Assembly (NCBI GenBank): GCA_030148365.1
Contig: JASBTO010000072.1
Location: forward strand, 1-13,180
Length of the DNA stretch: 13,180 nt
Source: Kangiellaceae bacterium
Lineage (GTDB): Bacteria > Pseudomonadota > Gammaproteobacteria > Enterobacterales > Kangiellaceae
Direction of reading: 5' to 3'
Below are positions 7,404 through 13,180 of this stretch, in pieces. Position 1 is the first letter of the stretch; every line of letters begins with the position of its first letter. A program made the translations under genes and the position numbers. Below the pieces are notes generated by a model that saw only the letters and a list, made by a program, of their open reading frames with translations, was not told the origin of the DNA and did no database searches.

Positions 7404-8726
7404 TCAGTCCCGATCCCCGTACAGCACGGGGGTCGCTCCCGGCTTGCCGAAGACGCCCGGCCTGCCGGCTTTCGCCAAACCGTCAGCATTCAGGCGCCTG
7501 GCATAGGCTTCCATCGCGACGATAAACGCGATGATGTGATAGGGCAGGTCAAAATACGCCAGCCCCAGAAAGGTTCCCCCGGCGGCATAGGCGACCAGAC
7601 TCGCCTGCAGATATCGTGACAGGGACGCCAGCCAACCGTACTCCGGATCTTTCTTGTAGCGCCTGATCAGTTTGCCGGCGCAACGCCAGGTCAGGATAAA
7701 CAATGTCAGGTACAAGAACAGCCCGACATAACCGTGTTCGCCGAGCACTTCAAAATAGATACTGTGGGCATCGTGGTAATCCGTCGGCTCGGGTGCATAA
7801 CGCAGAAAGTTTTCCGGACTGAAGGCGGAGAAGCTGCCGCCGGTAATATTTGACGAAGCGACATTGACCGCAAAGCCCCAGGCATTGAAACGCCCCTCCA
7901 TGGAGGAATCATAGGTCCCCTCATAGGCCAGCGCCACGGTGTCCATGCGTTCATGCCAGGTCGAGGGCATGAACCAGAGACCGGCGACTGCCAGCACCGT
8001 GATAATCATGGCATTACGGATCTTGTGCGGATTGCGCCACCATATGAATCCACCAAGGGCGGCAATAGCGACAAAAGCTCCCCGGGACTGGGTACCCAGG
8101 ACCGCAATACTGCACAGCAGGATCACGACGCTCATGGCGTGTTTTTTCCAGATATCCTTGAGAGTCGACCTGAGATAGAGCAGCAAGGGAATAATCATCA
8201 GGATGGCGAGGCCGACTTCGTTATTACCGGCAAAAAATCCGCCGGGAGGACCATAGACCCGACCTTCCCCGCCCCGGAGAATTGTATAAACCCCGCCTTT
8301 GGTGCCAAAGAAAGCTATCGACAGGGTCACCACCCAGAGCACCAGATGCAGCCGCTCTTTGCTGGTCAACATGGCCAGGGTCAGAAAGGTAAAAAACTGG
8401 ATTTTGATGACTTTGTCGAACTGCTCCCAGGCGACTGCCGGATCCGGTGATGCGATCGTCGTCACCAACATCCACAACACGAACAGCAGCAGCGTTACCG
8501 TGATGCCGTTGACGGGTAACTTCTTGGGCTCTTTCGAAATCACATAGGCAATGATAGTGACAATGCCGATGGTGGCGGCGACCGGAAAATGCGTGATAAA
8601 TCCCCAGGCCATGCGGTGAGGCACCATATAGCTGATCCAGCACCACATGATGATCCCCCAGAAGGGCCGATACAGAATGACCGGCAAGGATCCGAAAATC
8701 ATCATTGCGACCAGTATATCTCTCAC
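7404..8726 (-). CDS. Putative O-glycosylation ligase/polymerase, exosortase A system-associated
   Basis: A 440-residue polytopic membrane protein of the Wzy/WaaL (O-antigen ligase) superfamily. It resembles the exosortase A-associated subfamily, recognised by the MRDILV start, the MVPHRMAWGF stretch (34-43), GPPGGFFAGNNEVGLAILM (159-177), TQSRGA with R215, and a periplasmic HSIYFEVLGEHGYVG (321-335) with H321. Roughly ten to twelve hydrophobic segments are visible, with a large loop at about 250-330. Known WaaL/Wzy enzymes transfer or polymerise undecaprenyl-linked glycans on the periplasmic face. In exosortase A loci the partner is thought to be EPS polymerisation or protein glycosylation, not proven. 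The start is a GTG that overlaps the preceding glycosyltransferase stop as GTGA and has a strong GGGAGGTGA site upstream. The flippase gene follows after 10 bases. The family call is firm; whether it polymerises or ligates is open. Confidence 0.9.
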   Translation of the reverse strand: MRDILVAMMIFGSLPVILYRPFWGIIMWCWISYMVPHRMAWGFITHFPVAATIGIVTIIAYVISKEPKKLPVNGITVTLLLFVLWMLVTTIASPDPAVAWEQFDKVIKIQFFTFLTLAMLTSKERLHLVLWVVTLSIAFFGTKGGVYTILRGGEGRVYGPPGGFFAGNNEVGLAILMIIPLLLYLRSTLKDIWKKHAMSVVILLCSIAVLGTQSRGAFVAIAALGGFIWWRNPHKIRNAMIITVLAVAGLWFMPSTWHERMDTVALAYEGTYDSSMEGRFNAWGFAVNVASSNITGGSFSAFSPENFLRYAPEPTDYHDAHSIYFEVLGEHGYVGLFLYLTLFILTWRCAGKLIRRYKKDPEYGWLASLSRYLQASLVAYAAGGTFLGLAYFDLPYHIIAFIVAMEAYARRLNADGLAKAGRPGVFGKPGATPVLYGDRD

Positions 8727-9961
8727 CTTGCAGTCACCTCCCTTGCGCTCGCGGTTTGCCGGCGGGCGGCCAGCATGTCGTAGATTGGCAGATAAATTTT
8801 TGCCGTCTCCGTCCAGTTTCTGTCAGCTTCCACGTAGCTGCGGGCCCGTGAGCGGATGTCAGGCCACTGATGCCGGGATTCCTCCAGGCCGGCGATCGCC
8901 CGCACCAGATCGTCCACGTCATCGGGCTTGAAGAGAAATCCCGTTTCACCCTCTTCGATTAATTCCTGATGACCGCCAATCCTGGAGGCCAGTACCAGTT
9001 TGCCTTTGGCCATCGCTTCCAGGGGTTTGAGCGGGGTCACCAGCTCTGTCAGGCGAATGGATTTACGCGGAAACACCAGCACGTCGACAAGGTCATAGTA
9101 TTTCCCGATTTCCCCGTGGGGCTGGCGCCCGGTAAAAATCACCTGATCTTCAAGTCCCAGTTGCGAGACCTGCCGTTTGAGATTTTCCGCCTCCGGGCCA
9201 CCCCCGACCAACAGCAGTTTTATGGCCTTGCCCTGATCGCGCAGCGTCGCCATCGCGGCCACCAGATAATGCAGGCCTTCATAGCGGTAGAAAGAACCGA
9301 TAAATCCGAGCACCAGCTCACTGCCGAGGTCCAGAGAGTCCACGAGCTCCGCAGGCCTTGACTCACTCATTGAAAACTGGCTGATATCGACACTGTTGGG
9401 TACGACGGTTACGCGATTTTCGTCAATTCCGCGAGCCATGATTTCACGCTTGAGCCCGTTGCAGATGGTCGTGACATGACTGGCGGATCGGAGTACCCGG
9501 GTTTCGAGTTTGCGGCTGAGCCGATAGCGCAGACTGTCAATCCGGTCCGTGCCATGATCAACAGCAGCGTCCTCCCAGAGCGCCCTGAGCTCGTAAATCA
9601 CCGGCAAGTTAAACTTTTTCGCCACCGGCATGACCGCCAGACCATTGAGGCTCGGCGAATGGACATGAATCAGATCGACGGGATGACGTTGCAATAATCT
9701 GCCGACGCCGGCGCGCAGCGATCGGATTACCTCAAGCTGTCTTGCCACCGGCAGGGTATCGAGGATCTGCGCCGACCGGACCCGGTGAAATTCCAGTCCG
9801 TCGACCTGTTCTTGCAGTTGTCTGGGCGGCCCCTGTTTGGCTCCGGTAATGTGCAGGGTATCGACTCCCAGCCGATTAAGATTGGTAATGATCTGCAGAC
9901 TCCGGAAGGAGTAGCCGCTGTGCAGCGGCAGCGAGTGATCAAAGACATGGAGGACCTTCAC
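8723..9961 (-). CDS. GT4-like glycosyltransferase, exosortase A-associated (Daro_2409-type family)
   Basis: A 412-residue GT-B glycosyltransferase, presumably cytosolic and working on the lipid-linked repeat unit. The N-terminal stretch VLHVFDHSLPLHSGYSFRS (residues 3-21) is the signature of the family found with exosortase A clusters. The C-terminal half carries the GT4 fold: GFIGSFYRYEGL (219-230), LLLVGGGPEAENL (249-261), VIFTGRQPHGEI (274-285) and ELVTPLKPLEAMAKGKLV (306-323), with E306 and E315 as likely donor-site acids, then GETGFLF (338-344). The donor and acceptor sugars are unknown. The start is set at the GTG at 9961: AAGGA lies seven bases upstream, the protein then begins in register with family members, and the GTG overlaps the preceding stop as GTGA. 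An earlier in-frame GTG at 9982 has no ribosome site. Confidence 0.92.
   Translation of the reverse strand: MKVLHVFDHSLPLHSGYSFRSLQIITNLNRLGVDTLHITGAKQGPPRQLQEQVDGLEFHRVRSAQILDTLPVARQLEVIRSLRAGVGRLLQRHPVDLIHVHSPSLNGLAVMPVAKKFNLPVIYELRALWEDAAVDHGTDRIDSLRYRLSRKLETRVLRSASHVTTICNGLKREIMARGIDENRVTVVPNSVDISQFSMSESRPAELVDSLDLGSELVLGFIGSFYRYEGLHYLVAAMATLRDQGKAIKLLLVGGGPEAENLKRQVSQLGLEDQVIFTGRQPHGEIGKYYDLVDVLVFPRKSIRLTELVTPLKPLEAMAKGKLVLASRIGGHQELIEEGETGFLFKPDDVDDLVRAIAGLEESRHQWPDIRSRARSYVEADRNWTETAKIYLPIYDMLAARRQTASAREVTAR
8734..8742 (-). promoter_or_regulatory. Shine-Dalgarno site fixing the GTG start of the O-ligase gene
   Basis: The minus strand reads GGGAGGTGA followed by seven bases and GTG at 8726. 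It lies inside the last codons of the upstream glycosyltransferase, so this gene has its own strong ribosome entry despite the GTGA overlap. Confidence 0.7.
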
Positions 9962-10974
9962 GGGCGCATCCTTGCCCGCCACAGCCGGGATATGAGCAGG
10001 CCGAACAGACCCGTAACACTAAGCAGAAGTGCCGTCAGGGCGGCCAGCAACTGGTATTTGACCCGGGTCAGATCCGCCAGCATCTCGCGATTTTCCGGGC
10101 TGCCGATAACATAGAGACGGGGTTGAATCCCGAGCAGAATGGCAGTCGCCTGCTCAGCGGCGCGGGAGACCTTCGCGGCCAGATTGATCAAAGCATTCTG
10201 ATCATAGGACAGGTTATCGTTGGCGCCGATCAGAAACATCTGGTGCCGGCCCTGCAGATAATAGGACCACATGTTTTCATCATCCCGGAAGCCAAAACTG
10301 CCTTTGGGGATCTGTTGCACTTGCACCCCACGCAGACCGGCTTCGCCCTGCTCCACCAGCCGCTTGCGAAGTTCCAGCACCGACAGCAAATCTCCCGAGG
10401 CTGAATCGCGGAGCATGAAACCATTGAAAGTATCGATAAAAAACCATTGCCCATTGCTGTCATCATAAACCTCGGAAAAAGCATGCCCCTTGCCGCCGAA
10501 GCCGTCGAATGACATGCCCCACTCGCGTACATCGAGACCGGCAACATAACCGAGAGCATTGAACGCCTGGGTATAGTCCGCGCAATACCCGCGTCCACTT
10601 TCGGGGATCCGCGCGATGGCACTCAGGGTATCGGTCATCAGGGCGCCACCCCGGCGTTTTTCCGGCCTCAACCAGACTGCCAGTTCAGTCGCCTTGTTCG
10701 TAGCATTGCCCTGGCCGGGCTGCAGATCAAGACGGTCGACCAAATCGACGAGACGAGCTGGCGGCGGGGCACTCTCCTGTTGATAAAAATCCGGTTGCGA
10801 CGAAGGCCGCCAGTCCAGAGTTCCGGCATCGACAACCTCCGCGACGAGCGCATTTCTCAGGCGTACCGCCTCGCTTGAAGGCGTTGCGTGAACACCAATC
10901 CAGCCAGCCGCCAGCAAGGCCGTCGCCACAAGCAGCAGCACGCCGATCCGGATGTGATTCTGGCCGGTGCTCAT
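9958..10974 (-). CDS. Membrane-anchored transglutaminase-like (papain-fold) protein
   Basis: A 338-residue protein counted from the ATG at 10974. A hydrophobic N-terminal segment (about 9-28) acts as signal anchor, and a second segment (about 307-329) lies just before a basic tail (RLWRARMRP). The middle therefore probably faces the periplasm, with both ends in the cytoplasm. A complete Cys-His-Asp triad of the transglutaminase-like superfamily is visible: GRGYCADYTQAF (C131), GKGHAFSEVY (H164) and FFIDTFNG (D181). Family members cross-link, deamidate or cleave peptides, or hydrolyse amides; the substrate here is unknown. It follows the algD stop by four bases and overlaps the next glycosyltransferase as GTGA, so it belongs to the operon. 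Modifying or releasing a protein or an amide-bearing glycan during EPS export is a guess. An alternative ATG at 10995 would add seven residues and overlap algD; neither start has a strong ribosome site. Confidence 0.82.
   Translation of the reverse strand: MSTGQNHIRIGVLLLVATALLAAGWIGVHATPSSEAVRLRNALVAEVVDAGTLDWRPSSQPDFYQQESAPPPARLVDLVDRLDLQPGQGNATNKATELAVWLRPEKRRGGALMTDTLSAIARIPESGRGYCADYTQAFNALGYVAGLDVREWGMSFDGFGGKGHAFSEVYDDSNGQWFFIDTFNGFMLRDSASGDLLSVLELRKRLVEQGEAGLRGVQVQQIPKGSFGFRDDENMWSYYLQGRHQMFLIGANDNLSYDQNALINLAAKVSRAAEQATAILLGIQPRLYVIGSPENREMLADLTRVKYQLLAALTALLLSVTGLFGLLISRLWRARMRP
9969..9973 (-). promoter_or_regulatory. Shine-Dalgarno site favouring the GTG start at 9961
   Basis: The minus strand reads AAGGA, seven bases, then GTG. 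The competing upstream GTG at 9982 is preceded by no purine-rich site, so this element supports the shorter protein. Confidence 0.55.
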
Positions 10975-10978
10975 AAGC

Positions 10979-12295
10979 CTACCAGCAGGCTCCATGGTAG
11001 GCGCAGGCCAGCGAGTCCGGGTCGTCGATCTGCACGAGATCCATCAGGATCTGATCCGCGCGCAGGGTCGCTCTTACCTGCTCCGTCAGTTCCTCGTCCG
11101 ACAATCCCAAGATCACCACTTCCGCATCTTTGAGAACCCGGTCGAGATCATTGCTCATCAAGGAGCTGATATGGGGAATGGAGGACTCGATATATTGCTT
11201 GTTGGCGCCGGTCAGCCGGGCCAACTCGACTTCCGGATCATGGATACAGAGATCCATGCCCTTGCCGATCAGAAACTCCGCCAGATCCACCAGCGGGCTT
11301 TCCCGTAAATCATCGGTGCCCGACTTGAAACTCAGCCCCACCATGGCAATTTTCTTTTTGCCGAAGCCCAGCACCCGGTTACGCACCTGATGGAGATGAA
11401 TGCGGTTTGACGCCAGGATATTTTCTATCACCGGCATTTCCACGTCTTCCATTTTTGCCCGGTGGGCGACGGCCCGCAGATCCTTGGGCAGACAGGAACC
11501 CCCAAAGGCAAAGCCCGGTCGCAAATAGGCGGCGGAAATATTCAGATGGGTATCCTGGCAAAGCAGCGACATCACGGCATGGGGATCAATGTCGCCGGCA
11601 TGACAAAATCGCCCCACCTCGTTGGCAAAAGTAATTTTCAGGGCATGGAAAATGTTGCAGAAATATTTTACCGTCTCCGCCGTTTTCACATCCGTCGTGA
11701 TAAATTCACAGGGCAGATGCCCGAACAGTTCGCGCAGTCCATCCGCGGCCCGGTCTGAATCGGTGCCGACGATGGTCATTGGCGGATTCTCATAATCGCG
11801 AATGGAACTGCCTTCCCGTAAAAACTCCGGCTGAAAACACAGATCGAAATCCACGCCATCCTGCTTGCCGGATTCCTTTTCGACCAACTCCCGTATCTGG
11901 CCCTGGACGCTGCCCGGCTTGAGCGTCGAGCGGAAAACGACCAGATGGTAGGCATCTTTGGCTTTCAAAGCCTTGCCCAATTCCGCCGACAATTTCAGTA
12001 CCGCACCCTGGTCCTGATCGCCATTGGGCAGAGAAGGTGTGCCGACACAGACAAACGAGACTTCACTACGCTCTATCGCATACCCGACGTCCGAGGTCAC
12101 TTCTACCCGGCCTGCATCGACCACCCCGCGAATAAGATCCTGCATGCCCGCCTCGATAATCGGTGTCTGCCCTGCCGCGATCAACGCCAGTTTGTCGGGG
12201 TTGATATCGACACCGATCAAGTCGTGGCCTTCCTGCGCCAGACATCCGAGTGACACAGTCCCCACATAGCCAAGTCCAAAAATACTAATTCTCAT
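10979..12295 (-). CDS. algD: GDP-mannose 6-dehydrogenase (AlgD-like)
   Basis: A 438-residue cytosolic enzyme that would oxidise GDP-mannose twice with NAD+ to GDP-mannuronate. Seen: a Rossmann start MRISIFGLGYVG (1-12), VCVGTP (82-87), PEFLREGSSIRDYENPPMT (156-174), AETVKYFCN with K210, GFAFGGSCLPKD with the nucleophile C268, GLSFKSGTDDLRESPLVDLAE further on, and a C-terminal CW. From memory of Pseudomonas aeruginosa AlgD, the length (436), catalytic Cys position (268), K210 and the ending all match, so GDP-mannose is a better guess than UDP-glucose. A close relative acting on UDP-sugars cannot be fully excluded. No alginate polymerase or epimerase genes of the classical alg operon lie next to it; the neighbours are exosortase A-type EPS genes. 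The start has an AAGGAG nine bases upstream and overlaps the end of the preceding glycosyltransferase by 11 bases. Confidence 0.93.
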   Translation of the reverse strand: MRISIFGLGYVGTVSLGCLAQEGHDLIGVDINPDKLALIAAGQTPIIEAGMQDLIRGVVDAGRVEVTSDVGYAIERSEVSFVCVGTPSLPNGDQDQGAVLKLSAELGKALKAKDAYHLVVFRSTLKPGSVQGQIRELVEKESGKQDGVDFDLCFQPEFLREGSSIRDYENPPMTIVGTDSDRAADGLRELFGHLPCEFITTDVKTAETVKYFCNIFHALKITFANEVGRFCHAGDIDPHAVMSLLCQDTHLNISAAYLRPGFAFGGSCLPKDLRAVAHRAKMEDVEMPVIENILASNRIHLHQVRNRVLGFGKKKIAMVGLSFKSGTDDLRESPLVDLAEFLIGKGMDLCIHDPEVELARLTGANKQYIESSIPHISSLMSNDLDRVLKDAEVVILGLSDEELTEQVRATLRADQILMDLVQIDDPDSLACAYHGACW

Positions 12296-13180
12296 TAATA
12301 AGCGCTCCTTCCCCGCCAGGTGTCGTCGGTTCTCCGGCCGTTCTTTCCATCAAGGTTTCCATTTTCGTCATCGACGTTGGCCAAAAGTGATTACTTTGCA
12401 CCCGGGCCCGGGCTTCCCGGGACAAGGCCGCACGCAGATCCGCATTGGCCATCAATTCCAGCGCTTGCTGGGCGTAGGCCTCCGGCGTGTTCGCGGTCAG
12501 CAGATGCACACCGGGAATCGCATCCACGCCGCCGGCCGCAATGTTACTGCACAGGACCGGTACCCCCATGGCCATGGCCTCAAGAATCTTGTTCTGGGTT
12601 CCCCGCGCAATTCTCAGCGGGGCCACCATGAGCGCCGAATTCTGGACATAGGACCGGACATCATCGACAAAGCCGGTCACGGTAACACCGTCCAGCTTGC
12701 CGAGATCAATGATCTCCTGACTGGGACTGGCGCCCACAATGACCAGCTTTGCGGTCGGTCGGGCTCGCTTGATCAGCGGCCAGGTCTGCTCGCAAAAACT
12801 CAGCATGGCTTCCTGATTCGGGAAGTAGTCCATCCTGCCGATAAAGGACAGCACATCTGGATCATAGGTCTTGCCGGGATGAAAATAGTGACTGTCGACG
12901 CCATTGGGAAACCAGTCACTCCGGGTCTTGACCCCGTAATCCAGCAGCGTGTTGAGCTCCGCCTTGGTCGTGCAGGTCAGCAGCTCAAATTGTCTGGACA
13001 GGCGCTTTTCCTCGGCCAGCAACTTCTTCCCTTCCAGCCAGTAACCGACATTCACCGGGAAGGGCTTGACCCGGGCATAGTCGAGCCACTTCTGGGAGTC
13101 CATGTCGCCAAAATCCAGAACTTTCGGGATCCCTGCCACATCGCTGACGTATTGGGCGACCGACGAACAATGCACAAAAA
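12285..13180 (-). CDS. GT-B sugar transferase, exosortase A/PEP-CTERM-associated (Stp1-like), N terminus outside window
   Basis: The frame is open to the right edge; the GTG at 13175 is an internal Val codon in the conserved FVHCSSVAQY stretch, so the N-terminal Rossmann half is missing here. About 297 residues are present. Seen, in order: LDFGDMDSQKWLDYA, the linker GVDSHYFHPG, the donor-domain start LSFIGRMDYFPNQEAMLSF, LVIVGASPSQEI, VTVTGFVDDVRSYV, and APLRIARGTQNKILEAMAMG with the usual donor-binding Glu of GT4-type enzymes. These match the sugar transferase family linked to exosortase A/EpsH systems. It should add a sugar to the lipid-linked repeat unit; donor and linkage are unknown. 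The stop (TAG) lies 11 bases inside algD. The promoter of the operon and its first genes must lie to the right of the window. Confidence 0.88.
   Translation of the reverse strand, partial: FVHCSSVAQYVSDVAGIPKVLDFGDMDSQKWLDYARVKPFPVNVGYWLEGKKLLAEEKRLSRQFELLTCTTKAELNTLLDYGVKTRSDWFPNGVDSHYFHPGKTYDPDVLSFIGRMDYFPNQEAMLSFCEQTWPLIKRARPTAKLVIVGASPSQEIIDLGKLDGVTVTGFVDDVRSYVQNSALMVAPLRIARGTQNKILEAMAMGVPVLCSNIAAGGVDAIPGVHLLTANTPEAYAQQALELMANADLRAALSREARARVQSNHFWPTSMTKMETLMERTAGEPTTPGGEGALINEN
12305..12310 (-). promoter_or_regulatory. Shine-Dalgarno site of algD
   Basis: The minus strand reads AAGGAG, nine bases, then ATG at 12295. It sits inside the final codons of the upstream glycosyltransferase and supports independent initiation of algD despite the 11-base overlap. 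Confidence 0.65.

Noticed and set aside
9962..9982. GTG at 9982 as start of the Daro_2409-type glycosyltransferase
   Set aside because: It has no ribosome site, and the extra seven residues precede the family's usual N terminus. The GTG at 9961 has AAGGA at seven bases and a GTGA overlap.
13173..13175. GTG at 13175 as the start of the right-edge glycosyltransferase
   Set aside because: The frame stays open to the window edge and the codon lies inside a conserved stretch, so the gene is truncated by the window, not short.

Overview
The window reads as one end of an exopolysaccharide (EPS) gene cluster of the exosortase A (XrtA/EpsH)-associated type. It probably comes from a Gammaproteobacterium. 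The AlgD-like protein is close to pseudomonad AlgD over its full length, the codon use is GC-rich, Shine-Dalgarno sites are conventional, and the glycan-assembly genes belong to families that travel with exosortase A loci in Proteobacteria. The genus cannot be fixed from the sequence, and sulfated or uronate-type products only hint at a marine or saline habitat.

Layout: nine genes lie on the minus strand in what looks like one long operon, transcribed from the right edge towards the left. In order they are: an exosortase A-associated GT-B glycosyltransferase cut by the right edge (12285-13180); an AlgD-type GDP-mannose 6-dehydrogenase (10979-12295); a membrane-anchored transglutaminase-like protein (9958-10974); a second exosortase A-associated glycosyltransferase (8723-9961); a putative O-antigen ligase/polymerase of the exosortase A-associated family (7404-8726); a Wzx/MOP-type flippase (5927-7393); a sulfotransferase (5019-5858); a heparinase II/III-fold protein (2776-5019); and a second, unrelated sulfotransferase (1863-2789). 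Most junctions overlap or are a few bases long (GTGA, TGATG, an 11-base overlap), so translation is probably coupled. The largest gap is 68 bases (5859-5926), and no stretch over 300 bases lacks a gene. At the left edge a plus-strand gene (2-1849), cut at its 5' end, converges on the operon with 13 bases between the stop codons. It encodes a large protein with a kelch/galactose-oxidase-like propeller, a bacterial Ig-like domain and a C-terminal DNRLRE/CBM96-like domain.

How the genes may work together (inference): AlgD makes GDP-mannuronate. The two glycosyltransferases build a repeat unit, the flippase exports it, and the O-ligase family protein polymerises or ligates it. The two sulfotransferases add sulfate, and the heparinase-fold protein cleaves or epimerises uronate residues. 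The convergent multidomain protein may bind the polymer outside the cell. The most interesting idea is a bacterial sulfated, uronate-containing, glycosaminoglycan-like exopolysaccharide. Its modification block (sulfotransferase, heparinase fold, sulfotransferase) sits at the end of an exosortase A-type operon. No exosortase, PEP-CTERM protein, RNA gene, CRISPR array, insertion sequence or convincing promoter or terminator is visible in the window.
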